Positions 1 through 5,920 of a stretch of DNA of 18,317 nt are shown here, in pieces; the first letter of the stretch is position 1, and the number at the start of each line of letters is the position of its first letter. The notes under the pieces were generated by a model. It worked only from the letters and a program-made list of their open reading frames with translations, searched no databases and was not told the origin of the DNA. The DNA comes from UBA1049 sp964525815 (GTDB taxonomy: Bacteria > Bacillota > Clostridia > Oscillospirales > CAG-382), in contig CAZGJQ010000036.1 in assembly GCA_964525815.1 (NCBI GenBank), positions 1 to 18,317 on the forward strand, given 5' to 3'. A program made the translations under genes and the position numbers.

Positions 1-332
1 GTTTGCGAAGCGTCGCCGTGCCATTTGGTGACGGGAATGTTGGAATCCAGGAGCATCTGCTCCAACCGCTTGAATTGGTCGTTGATGAGAGCCTTGAGCG
101 GTGAGATATACATGACACCGACCGAGCTTGACGGCTTGTTATATAGCTCTGTCAGAACAGGCAAAAACGCCGCCTCTGTCTTGCCGGAAGCCGTACCGGA
201 GGAGAGTAGCAGATTGTCGTCGCTGTCAAAGATCACCTCACAGGCAGCGACTTGGTTTCCCCGCAATTCTTCCCATTTATTTTGATAGATAAAGTCTTGG
301 ATAAACGGCGCAAGCCGATTGAAAACGTCCAT
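1..332 (-). CDS. SF2 DEAD/DEAH helicase, Lhr/BrxHI-like (5' part, runs off the left edge)
   Basis: This is the N-terminal 110 codons of a superfamily 2 nucleic-acid helicase. Translating the minus strand from the ATG at 332 gives an uninterrupted frame to the window edge. Visible motifs are a Q-motif-like segment around residues 17-31 (W..LR.NQ), Walker A SGTASGKT at 45-52, motif Ia ISPLKALINDQ at 76-86 and WHGDAS at 104-109. The WHGD signature after motif Ia is typical of the Lhr family, which includes the BrxHI helicases of type 2 BREX. An AGGAGG seven bases upstream fixes the start. It is the last visible gene of the leftward series repressor, TerB-N protein, ATPase, orphan, helicase. Established for the family: ATP-driven 3'-5' translocation on nucleic acid. 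Inferred: it is the motor of the putative defence module. The DEAH box and C-terminal domains lie outside the window. Confidence 0.88.
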   Translation of the reverse strand, partial: MDVFNRLAPFIQDFIYQNKWEELRGNQVAACEVIFDSDDNLLLSSGTASGKTEAAFLPVLTELYNKPSSSVGVMYISPLKALINDQFKRLEQMLLDSNIPVTKWHGDASQ

Positions 333-372
333 AGGATTTCCTCCTAAACAGTTTTATAATATTCGTTTTGGT

Positions 373-403
373 CAGTGTAAGGCGGTAGCTTGCAGCCGCC
401 GTT
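373..403. repeat. REP-like palindromic repeat, left copy
   Basis: An imperfect palindrome (GGCGGTAGCTTGCAGCCGCC at 381-400) lies between the orphan gene and the helicase gene. Its reverse complement matches the element at 986-1016 in about 26 of 31 positions, so the two copies flank the orphan gene in opposite orientation. No T-tract follows, so it is not an obvious terminator. It resembles short dispersed palindromes seen between genes in clostridial genomes. No transposase is nearby. Confidence 0.6.
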
Positions 404-428
404 CTAATACACAGATAATGTTTATTTA

Positions 429-953
429 TTACACTATCGAAAGAAAATAATTATGCTGCTCTAAGATTATTCGTTTTAATTCATCTATATCGTGGTCTTT
501 GATGTCCGGGATTAAAACAGGATATGCCCCGCATCTAAAGAGTTCCTTACCGTCAGAAAACTGATAATAATACCTCATACTTCCACCTGTACATACGTTA
601 CATGATAACGTGCATTTTTTCATTATCATGCCTGTTGGCACCGGGTTACAATCGGGAGGCGGCACCGCAATGCTGTATTGATTATTACTTGCATCCATCT
701 CTTTGCGTAAAGCATAGATATATTTTTCAGGGATATTTTTGCACGCGAAGAATTTAATTTTAATATTATCTTTTTTTATTTTCGCAATAATTTTACCATT
801 CACCTTATGTTTAAAAGATAAAAATGAACGGTTTTTTTGAGGAATATACTCAAGCTCAACAAGATAATATATTATTTTTTCATAAACACTTTTTTCATCT
901 TCTGACAGCAAACCAATAAACTCATTTACCAATATTTGTTGCTTTTTTGTCAT
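429..953 (-). CDS. Hypothetical cysteine-rich protein, 174 aa, inside the helicase/ATPase operon
   Basis: I do not recognise the family with certainty. The protein is soluble, with no signal peptide or membrane segment. An N-terminal part (1-90) is mostly helical in character and rich in Lys and Ile. A conserved-looking core follows: PPPDCNPVPTG (98-108), then C114, C118, C121 and a further C141 in FRCGAYPV. The C114/C118/C121/C141 arrangement could bind zinc or an iron-sulfur cluster, but this is inference. The start at 953 is supported by GGAGGT eight bases upstream. It shares strand and direction with the ATPase gene upstream and the helicase gene downstream. It is separated from each by a spacer holding one arm of an inverted repeat, so it may be an inserted passenger rather than a fixed subunit. 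The coding sequence looks more A+T-rich than its neighbours (many AAA, ATA, TTT codons; not measured). Confidence 0.8.
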   Translation of the reverse strand: MTKKQQILVNEFIGLLSEDEKSVYEKIIYYLVELEYIPQKNRSFLSFKHKVNGKIIAKIKKDNIKIKFFACKNIPEKYIYALRKEMDASNNQYSIAVPPPDCNPVPTGMIMKKCTLSCNVCTGGSMRYYYQFSDGKELFRCGAYPVLIPDIKDHDIDELKRIILEQHNYFLSIV

Positions 954-985
954 CGCACTTTACCTCCGAAAATATAAATTTTTAT

Positions 986-1016
986 ATAACGACGGTAGCA
1001 AGCTACCGCCCTACAA
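986..1016. repeat. REP-like palindromic repeat, right copy (inverted relative to 373-403)
   Basis: This element contains CGGTAGCAAGCTACCG, a perfect 7-bp stem with a 2-base loop, inside a longer imperfect palindrome. It lies between the ATPase stop codon (1038) and the ribosome binding site of the orphan gene. Read on the minus strand it matches the copy at 373-403. Because each unit is itself nearly palindromic, the pair could be two independent REP-like insertions or the ends of one small cassette of about 640 bases. Confidence 0.6.
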
Positions 1017-1037
1017 TGTTCTGCCAATGCAAATAAT

Positions 1038-2375
1038 TTAAACCTCAAATTCTTTAAAATCGCTGTGTATTTCTTCATCTGAAATACCGCCCTTTGCCAT
1101 TTGGAAGCTGTTGTCGCCGAGTATTTCCGAAACGGTTTTATTCGGGTTTTGGTGCAGGATACCCACAAGCTCTATAAAATCACGAATAATTTCTCTTGGG
1201 GTAATATGCGTTTGAGCTCCCACACGATTATATTCTACTGTTAAAAAATACACCAAATCATCATGCGATAAAGTTGGCGTGTAATTATAAAGCTGCGCAT
1301 GGATATTCAGCAGCTTTTCTACAAGGATATACATTTCCTCCTGTGAGAGCATTTGAAGTCTGATAATCGGAGCGGAAAGGTCTTTTATATCGGCTGTTGC
1401 GAAATGCCCTTCTGATAAGCGGGAGCGTAATGCTTCGTAGCTGAACACTCCTTTATATTTATCCTCTATACACTGCGGTGTACCGCCCATAAGGAATCCG
1501 ATATGGCTTGCCTTGCCCTGTAAAACATCGTTGTACATGGTGAGGATTTTTTCATAATTATTGGCTCTTGTGATAGAATTAGGTATTTTAAAAATGTTAA
1601 CAAGCTCGTCTATAACAACGAGCATTCCCTTATATCCCGCTCCGACAAGGAAAGCGGCGAATATTTTCAAGAAGTCATACCATGTTTCATCGGTGACGAT
1701 AAAGTTTATACCAAGATCGTCCTTTGCTTCCTTGCGGGACGGGTACTCACCGCGAAACCAACGGAGTACATTGCTTTTTTGAGCCGCATCGTCTTGTCTA
1801 TAAGCCTTCCAATAGGTAACCACCGCTTTGGCGAACTCAAAGCCGTTGACCATTCCTTCGAGAGAGCTTGCGACAGCATATATCTGCCGTTCGATTAAAT
1901 CATTAAATTCGTCGCCGCTTGCGTTGGATTCGGCTTTAACCGCAGCTTGAATGCCGGATATCCATTTTTCTAAAATGAGCGGCAAGGCACCGCCGTCCGG
2001 CTTTGATTTGGTGGAAAGATTCCGTATCAGCTCCTTGTATGTGGCAAGCCCCTGTCCCTTTGTTCCGGCGAATCTACGCTCCGGAGAAAGATCCGCATCC
2101 ACAACTACAAAGCCTTTGGCTGTGGCGTAGTTGCGTATAGTCTGTAACAAAAAGCTCTTTCCGCTACCGTATTTGCCGACAATGAAGCGAAAGGATGCAC
2201 TGCCGTCCTCAATCATTTCAATGTCATGCAGAATAGCGGCGATTTCCTGTGTGCGCCCAACTGTTATATATTCGAGTCCCACACGAGGCACAACACCGCC
2301 TTTTAGCGCATTAATGAGGATATTCGCTATCCTGTTCGGTACCCCGCTTGCCTTGACTGCATCAGTCTTTCTCAT
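1038..2375 (-). CDS. DUF2791-type P-loop ATPase (BrxD-like)
   Basis: This is an AAA+-like ATPase of the DUF2791 / BREX ATP-binding family. From the ATG at 2375 the 445-residue protein has the family N-terminus (VGRTQEI at about 39-45), Walker A GKYGSGKS at 67-74, a DADLSPERR segment just after residue 90 and Walker B LVVIDE at 252-257, followed by GFLMGGTP, which looks like a sensor-1 strand. A TTG at 2384 would also be in frame, but the AAAGGA element only has workable spacing to the ATG. The start lies just past the TGA of the TerB-N gene, so translation of the two is probably coupled. Family knowledge: relatives occur with Lhr-like helicases in type 2 BREX and in TerB-N/helicase neighbourhoods. 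Inferred role: an ATP-dependent switch or motor working with the helicase. The biochemical substrate is unknown. Confidence 0.88.
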   Translation of the reverse strand: MRKTDAVKASGVPNRIANILINALKGGVVPRVGLEYITVGRTQEIAAILHDIEMIEDGSASFRFIVGKYGSGKSFLLQTIRNYATAKGFVVVDADLSPERRFAGTKGQGLATYKELIRNLSTKSKPDGGALPLILEKWISGIQAAVKAESNASGDEFNDLIERQIYAVASSLEGMVNGFEFAKAVVTYWKAYRQDDAAQKSNVLRWFRGEYPSRKEAKDDLGINFIVTDETWYDFLKIFAAFLVGAGYKGMLVVIDELVNIFKIPNSITRANNYEKILTMYNDVLQGKASHIGFLMGGTPQCIEDKYKGVFSYEALRSRLSEGHFATADIKDLSAPIIRLQMLSQEEMYILVEKLLNIHAQLYNYTPTLSHDDLVYFLTVEYNRVGAQTHITPREIIRDFIELVGILHQNPNKTVSEILGDNSFQMAKGGISDEEIHSDFKEFEV

Positions 2376-2380
2376 CTTTA

Positions 2381-4138
2381 TCAATTCCTTTCCAACGTCA
2401 GCATCCTGCTGACGGGGTTTTTATAATCATCGTATAGAACAAAATCATCATCCATTAAATTGTCGCCGATAAAATCCATCGCTTTTTCGTTTATTCCATC
2501 GATAAGAACCTCTGTCATGATTCCGCATTCATCGGCAAAGGCTTTTATATCATCGCCACGCAAAACAACCTCAAGCGCCTGTAATTCGTTTTCGCTTAAT
2601 ACATCCTTTAGGCTTTCCCAAATGTCAGAAACCGGAGCGTGTACTTCGTCGGCGTCGGTCGTTGCATCGGCGAATATATTTTGATCCTGCGCAGTAAATA
2701 ATATCGGAGCCGGAGCAATACCTTTTTGCTGCGTTTGTTCTTCGACAATCAGCGCTTCCTGCGTAATCAGCGCCTCTTGTCTGATTCGGGCAAGAGAGGC
2801 GTGATCCACCCGCACAACCGTCTTAGTTGCTTCTCTGTAGAACTCCAGAACCGCTGCCGAAACAATTTTATCAATAAACAAGCCCGCTTTTATCAAGATT
2901 CGGAGGGATTCTTCATTTATCATATTGGTATTGGCGGTGATTTTATATTTATATTTCGTGACTTTCCGCAAAACAGCTTCCATTTGCTTCATGACATAAC
3001 CGACGAAGCTTCTGCCTTTTTCTGTCGTTATAATAGTGGAAAACGTCCACTCGTTATTTTTACACAAATAAATTTCGTTTTCAGATATGACGATTTGCTT
3101 GTCCGGATGCTTTACCGGGCTGTAAAAAAGTGCGTCCTTAAAAGGCTTCCATACCATTAATTTCCTTGTCGGTCGGAATAAAGCGTTGTCGAAACTCATT
3201 CCCGCAGTTTTGAAGTCCCGCCTGATTCTGTCCATAACAAAAGAAAAACAATCGGTTATCATTTTATTTTTGCTTCCAAATAACTCTCGTCCGGTAGGCG
3301 GGAGTTCTTCTGCGAAAAAGGTTGATTTTTTAATGTTATATTTTGAAATCGAGCAGAACAAATCAAAGCTGTCATCCGGCTCTGTTATTTTTGGGTAATG
3401 CTCGATAAGGTTATTTTTCTTGACAAACTCCCCCCATGAATGAGGAAGCTCGTAATATATATGATAATCCTTCAGCCAACGGAGGATATATTTATCAATG
3501 GATTTGTTGTGTTCGCTGAACGCCTTCCAGAAGAACATCAGCTTATTTAAACCGTCCTGCGGATTAGCCACACCGATGTTTCCCAGCAGCTCATAAATAT
3601 ATAAAAAGGCGTAGGATAAGGATGTATCGGTGACAAGTCCTTGCCGGACTCGGGTGCGCCATGTAAAATATGTCCGGAGCTGCCCATATCCCATCATCTG
3701 ATAATATGGAAAATACTCGGAAAACTGCGTATTACCCGCAAAATCGTCTGTGAAGTCCCTCATAAACATACCTTGCTTATAAAAGATTACCGCATTACTC
3801 TGATGAACTCTTCTGTCAAAAAACCCTCTGTAATCATACGTGCATCGGTGCGTAAAGCAATCCGCTCGTATCGTTCGTGCAATATCCCGCATCTGCCCAA
3901 AAAGATTCCGTATCTCATCCGTTTCCGGCTTTTTTATTTTTTGAGGCTTAAGCACATATTTTCCAACGCCGGGAACCGAACCGGAATCGTATTCTATTTC
4001 GTAAAACATCTCATCAGACAGAGAAGACGCGGTCTGTGCGTTTATATTCGGGGATGGCTGAGCAATCCCGCTTACTTGTTCCTGCTTCCCGGGGATTTTT
4101 AATGACTCATATTTTTTGTTTTGGTTATCCTCGCTCAT
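2381..4138 (-). CDS. TerB-N / TerB-C domain protein
   Basis: From the ATG at 4138 (GGAG seven bases upstream) the protein is 585 residues; an upstream in-frame ATG at 4180 lacks such a site. Residues 1-70 look disordered. Residues about 75-230 carry the aromatic-rich TerB-N pattern (YYQMMGYGQLRTYFTWR, then YAFLYIYELLGNIG). The C-terminal stretch (about 500-585) has the TerB-C-like pattern ending in GDNLMDDDFVLYDDY. I see no clear TerB metal-binding domain between them. TerB-N/TerB-C proteins are known from tellurium/stress-related Ter neighbourhoods, where they occur with SF2 helicases and P-loop ATPases. Function is not established. Here the gene follows the S24 repressor by 55 bases and precedes the ATPase, consistent with one operon. 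Inferred role: scaffold or sensor for the helicase-ATPase pair. Domain edges are approximate. Confidence 0.8.
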   Translation of the reverse strand: MSEDNQNKKYESLKIPGKQEQVSGIAQPSPNINAQTASSLSDEMFYEIEYDSGSVPGVGKYVLKPQKIKKPETDEIRNLFGQMRDIARTIRADCFTHRCTYDYRGFFDRRVHQSNAVIFYKQGMFMRDFTDDFAGNTQFSEYFPYYQMMGYGQLRTYFTWRTRVRQGLVTDTSLSYAFLYIYELLGNIGVANPQDGLNKLMFFWKAFSEHNKSIDKYILRWLKDYHIYYELPHSWGEFVKKNNLIEHYPKITEPDDSFDLFCSISKYNIKKSTFFAEELPPTGRELFGSKNKMITDCFSFVMDRIRRDFKTAGMSFDNALFRPTRKLMVWKPFKDALFYSPVKHPDKQIVISENEIYLCKNNEWTFSTIITTEKGRSFVGYVMKQMEAVLRKVTKYKYKITANTNMINEESLRILIKAGLFIDKIVSAAVLEFYREATKTVVRVDHASLARIRQEALITQEALIVEEQTQQKGIAPAPILFTAQDQNIFADATTDADEVHAPVSDIWESLKDVLSENELQALEVVLRGDDIKAFADECGIMTEVLIDGINEKAMDFIGDNLMDDDFVLYDDYKNPVSRMLTLERN

Positions 4139-4193
4139 AAAATCTCCACTTTTTACGGCTTTATAAGTAAATACGAACAAAAAAACTAAGGAA

Positions 4194-4772
4194 TTAGCCT
4201 ATAACCTTACCAAAGACTTTCAATTCATCATGTTCTCGGATTGGGATAGGAGCATATTTGGGGTTTAATGATATTAAACACCCACGCTCAAGCTTTTTTA
4301 GGTAGGTTTCGTTGTTCAAGCAGAAGATGCCGATTTCACCCTCGTCCAGAGCAGGCTGCTCTTGGATGAAGATGATTTGCTGATCCACAAAACGAGGAAG
4401 CATGCTGTCCCCGCTGACTCTTACAGCATAATCGGCGGTATCCGGAACCAAATCGTCTACTTCAATCATTTCGTAGTCGCTTTCTTCAAGGTAATTACCG
4501 AGTCCCGCAGAAACAGATATGTCATATAAACGCATTAGCCGTTTTCCGACAAAAGCCTTTCGTATATCTGCCACCCGGCAGATATCACAAATAGCGAGGA
4601 AGGCGTCGACAGCCGGCTTGGACACGCCTGTTTCCCACCTGCAAAGGGTATATGTTTTAACGTCAAAGCCTTTCTTCTTTAAAAGGTTACAGAGCTGCGC
4701 TCTCGATAGCTTCGCAGCTTCCCGGACCTCCGATAATTTACTTCCTAATTTGTTTTCTTCAAATATGCTCAT
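4194..4772 (-). CDS. LexA/CI-like self-cleaving repressor (XRE HTH + S24 peptidase)
   Basis: This is a transcriptional repressor of the phage-CI/LexA type. The 192-residue protein has an XRE helix-turn-helix at about 10-60. A VSAGLG segment puts an Ala-Gly pair at 89-90, where S24 repressors cut themselves. The S24 peptidase follows, with nucleophile Ser123 in SGDSM and general-base Lys159 in TYLKKLE. All parts needed for RecA-stimulated autocleavage are present. The start is the ATG at 4772: AGGAGG at 4780-4785 is eight bases upstream, whereas the in-frame GTG at 4781 overlaps that site. It is the first gene of the leftward operon. Two TTGCA-N5-TGCAA palindromes lie over its own promoter. 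It therefore probably represses itself and the defence-like genes, and is inactivated on DNA damage. Autorepression and damage release are inferred, not shown. Confidence 0.9.
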   Translation of the reverse strand: MSIFEENKLGSKLSEVREAAKLSRAQLCNLLKKKGFDVKTYTLCRWETGVSKPAVDAFLAICDICRVADIRKAFVGKRLMRLYDISVSAGLGNYLEESDYEMIEVDDLVPDTADYAVRVSGDSMLPRFVDQQIIFIQEQPALDEGEIGIFCLNNETYLKKLERGCLISLNPKYAPIPIREHDELKVFGKVIG

Positions 4773-4797
4773 GGGTGACACCTCCTATACCTATTAC

Positions 4798-4826
4798 ATT
4801 ATACACCCTCGTTGCAGAAAATGCAA
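4798..4826 (-). promoter_or_regulatory. Promoter of the repressor/TerB-N/ATPase operon
   Basis: On the minus strand a perfect TATAAT (4798-4803), preceded by TG, lies 17 bases from TTGCAT (4821-4826). The -10 box is excellent and the -35 box weak. The -35 box is the right arm of operator 1, so repressor binding would block RNA polymerase. The predicted transcript starts about 20 bases before the ATG at 4772. Confidence 0.7.
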
Positions 4827-4827
4827 C
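4811..4827. promoter_or_regulatory. Operator 1 (palindrome GTTGCA-N5-TGCAAC)
   Basis: The sequence TTGCAGAAAATGCAA is a dyad with 6-bp arms counting the flanking G and C. It recurs 23 bases away with the same arms and a one-base-different spacer (GAAAA versus GAATA). Its place over the -35 region of the repressor gene suggests it is the binding site of that repressor. Confidence 0.75.
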
Positions 4828-4831
4828 AGTG

Positions 4832-4860
4832 TTGTTGCAGAATATGCAATGGAGTAATAA
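4832..4860 (+). promoter_or_regulatory. Possible divergent promoter toward the small gene at 5025
   Basis: TTGTTG (4832-4837) and TAATAA (4855-4860) are 17 bases apart on the plus strand, and operator 2 lies within this span. If used, the transcript would have a leader of about 160 bases. Neither box is close to consensus, so this is a tentative call. Confidence 0.3.
4835..4849. promoter_or_regulatory. Operator 2 (palindrome TTGCA-N5-TGCAA)
   Basis: TTGCAGAATATGCAA is the second copy of the dyad. Its centre is 23 bases from that of operator 1, roughly two helical turns, which would allow cooperative binding of two repressor dimers on nearly the same DNA face. Confidence 0.75.
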
Positions 4861-4922
4861 CGGCGAATACAATATGACCTCTATTACTGGTGGAACGAGA
4901 TTTTTTATGCAGTATGAAATTA

Positions 4923-4977
4923 TGCGTTAGAGGATGCTACGGAAGAAATTATATTCTTCCTCAAAAAGCAGAACGCA
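4923..4977 (+). other. Nested inverted repeats in the leader of the small gene
   Basis: Three nested complementary pairs share one centre: TGCGTT/AACGCA (outer), TGCT/AGCA (middle) and GGAAGAA/TTCTTCC (inner, loop ATTATA, 4941-4960). The intergenic stretch 4782-5024 otherwise holds the operators and promoters. The structure could be an RNA leader, a protein-binding dyad or a remnant of an element end. Confidence 0.4.
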
Positions 4978-5024
4978 ACAGTAAATTCTTGCATAAAACA
5001 TAGTATATGGAATGAGGTGATACG

Positions 5025-5252
5025 ATGGGCATAGCGAAAGAGTATATGTCCGGAAATGCACATATTGTTATATATGATGATTATTGCGTAAAAACACAAG
5101 AGGAAATAAACGAAATACTGGATAGAGTTGCTGAAATATATGATGATTACTTTGCTCGTGACTTATTGGCGCAAGAGAAGAAAAAATCCCGTCCTTTTTT
5201 AGCAGGGGGAGAGCATAGAACGGGTATGTCAGAAAAAGAGCTATCGCCATAA
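5025..5252 (+). CDS. Small protein, 75 aa, divergent from the S24 repressor
   Basis: The product has no signal peptide or membrane segment. It has an acidic, Tyr-rich N-terminal half (YMSGNAHIVIYDDYC, residues 7-21, then a helix with EEINEILDRVAEIYDDYF) and a basic, low-complexity tail. A GAGGTGAT ribosome binding site sits just before the ATG. Small proteins of this look occur in clostridial mobile elements beside XRE/S24 repressors and Y-family polymerases; this is memory of context, not a confirmed homology, and no polymerase follows here. Its TAA ends only about 8-10 bases before GH18 homology begins, so the gene sits at the very edge of the island and its tail may include junction sequence. 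It is divergent from the repressor, across the shared operators, and is probably part of the same regulon. Confidence 0.7.
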   Translation: MGIAKEYMSGNAHIVIYDDYCVKTQEEINEILDRVAEIYDDYFARDLLAQEKKKSRPFLAGGEHRTGMSEKELSP

Positions 5253-5278
5253 GCCCGTATGCGGATATACATTCGGGC
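5253..5278. repeat. Imperfect hairpin at the island / GH18 junction
   Basis: GCCCGTATG and CATTCGGGC form arms with one internal mismatch around an 8-base centre, directly after the stop codon of the small gene and straddling the point where GH18 homology starts. No T-run follows, so a terminator is unlikely. Its position makes it a candidate half of a recombination junction. Confidence 0.4.
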
Positions 5279-5703
5279 CACCTATGGCTGTTTCACCGAT
5301 ACAGCCCGTAACTGATGTTATTGAGTTTGCAATCAGCGAAGTGGACAGCGAAAAGATTTTTTTGGGTATTTCAAATTACGGATATGATTTTGTTCTCCCC
5401 TATGTACCGGGAGAGTCCCGCGCCGCCTCAATTTCAACGGTACAGGCGTATGAGCTTGCCGTGAGAACCGGCGCAATTATTGAGTATGACGAGACCGCTC
5501 AGGCACCCTTTTTCCGATATTTCGAAAACGGGGTACAGCACGAAGTATGGTTTGAGGATGCACGAAGTATAGATGCAAGGCTGCGTCTGATGAGCGAGTA
5601 TAATTTAAAAGGAGCGTTGTACTGGAATTTAGACCGCAGGAACCCACAAAATCTTGTTGTTATCAATTCAATACTAAATCTCGAGGAGTTTAATCTTTTC
5701 TGA
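5260..5703 (+). pseudogene. 3' fragment of a spore-type GH18 glycosidase (YaaH/SleL-like)
   Basis: This is the C-terminal part of a spore-cortex/peptidoglycan GH18 enzyme. Family landmarks are continuous: GYTFGPPMAVSPI (codons from 5263), LGISNYGYDFVLPYVPGE, DETAQAPFFRY, HEVWFEDARS, and a final ALYWNL segment. The recognisable homology begins upstream of the ATG at 5284, in the same open frame, which shows that this ATG is an internal methionine of a longer ancestral protein. The upstream frame stays open only to a TAG at 5200-5202, and its residues before about 5260 no longer look like GH18. The catalytic DxxDxDxE motif lies in the missing N-terminal half, so the remnant cannot hydrolyse glycan. 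No ribosome binding site precedes 5284. The break marks the right edge of the accessory island; the 5' half may lie on its far side, beyond the left end of the window. Confidence 0.82.
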
Positions 5704-5721
5704 TTATTATCGAAAAAAGCC

Positions 5722-5763
5722 AATAATCCTCCGCAACGACTTTGTGCGGAGGATTATTTTTTG
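5722..5763 (+). terminator. Rho-independent terminator after the GH18 fragment
   Basis: A 14-bp stem (AATAATCCTCCGCA paired with TGCGGAGGATTATT) with a 9-base loop is followed directly by a T-run. It ends transcription of the former GH18 gene and insulates efp. Confidence 0.92.
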
Positions 5764-5825
5764 TATTTTTGTCTTTGGATTTGAATATATCCGGCGTTCT
5801 CGGCTTACTAAGCAGGAAAAATAAC

Positions 5826-5854
5826 TTGACAAAAACTGTATTTGATTATAAAAT
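5826..5854 (+). promoter_or_regulatory. Promoter of efp
   Basis: A perfect -35 TTGACA (5826-5831), a 17-base spacer and TAAAAT (5849-5854) form a near-consensus vegetative promoter. The predicted start near 5861 gives a leader of about 60 bases before the ATG of efp. Confidence 0.8.
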
Positions 5855-5876
5855 AAGGGTTAGAATATTTTAGTGA

Positions 5877-5908
5877 GCAAAAACGCTATGCGCTGCCTGC
5901 GTTTTTGC
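5877..5908 (+). promoter_or_regulatory. Leader hairpin immediately upstream of the efp ribosome binding site
   Basis: GCAAAAACGC (5877-5886) pairs perfectly with GCGTTTTTGC (5899-5908) around a 12-base loop. The stem ends two bases before AGGAGG at 5911-5916. It leaves the ribosome binding site free, so it may stabilise the mRNA or act as a control element. There is no T-tract after it, so it is not a typical terminator. Confidence 0.55.
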
Positions 5909-5920
5909 CAAGGAGGATAT

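Noticed and set aside
25..285. Plus-strand open frame opposite the helicase
   Set aside because: The minus strand there encodes clear helicase motifs (Walker A, Ia) with a good ribosome binding site. The plus frame shows no family pattern.
373..1016. Possible CRISPR repeats or direct-repeat array from the GGCGGTAGC units
   Set aside because: There are only two copies, in opposite orientation, separated by a whole gene, and no spacer periodicity.
1..4772. Complete type 2 BREX system
   Set aside because: Only BrxD-like and BrxHI-like proteins are visible. No PglZ, PglX or BrxA appears in the window, and a TerB-N protein is present instead.
4773..4781. GTG start for the S24 repressor
   Set aside because: The GTG overlaps the AGGAGG element that serves the ATG at 4772.
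5253..5278. Terminator after the small gene
   Set aside because: The stem has a mismatch and no T-run. It overlaps the GH18 junction, so coincidence or a junction feature is more likely.
5284..5703. A complete small gene of 139 residues
   Set aside because: GH18 homology continues upstream of this ATG, the catalytic motif is absent and no ribosome binding site is present, so it is a gene remnant.
5873..5920. N-terminal extension of EF-P from an in-frame GTG
   Set aside because: The extension is encoded by a perfect hairpin and is absent from the family length. The ATG at 5921 has AGGAGG directly upstream.
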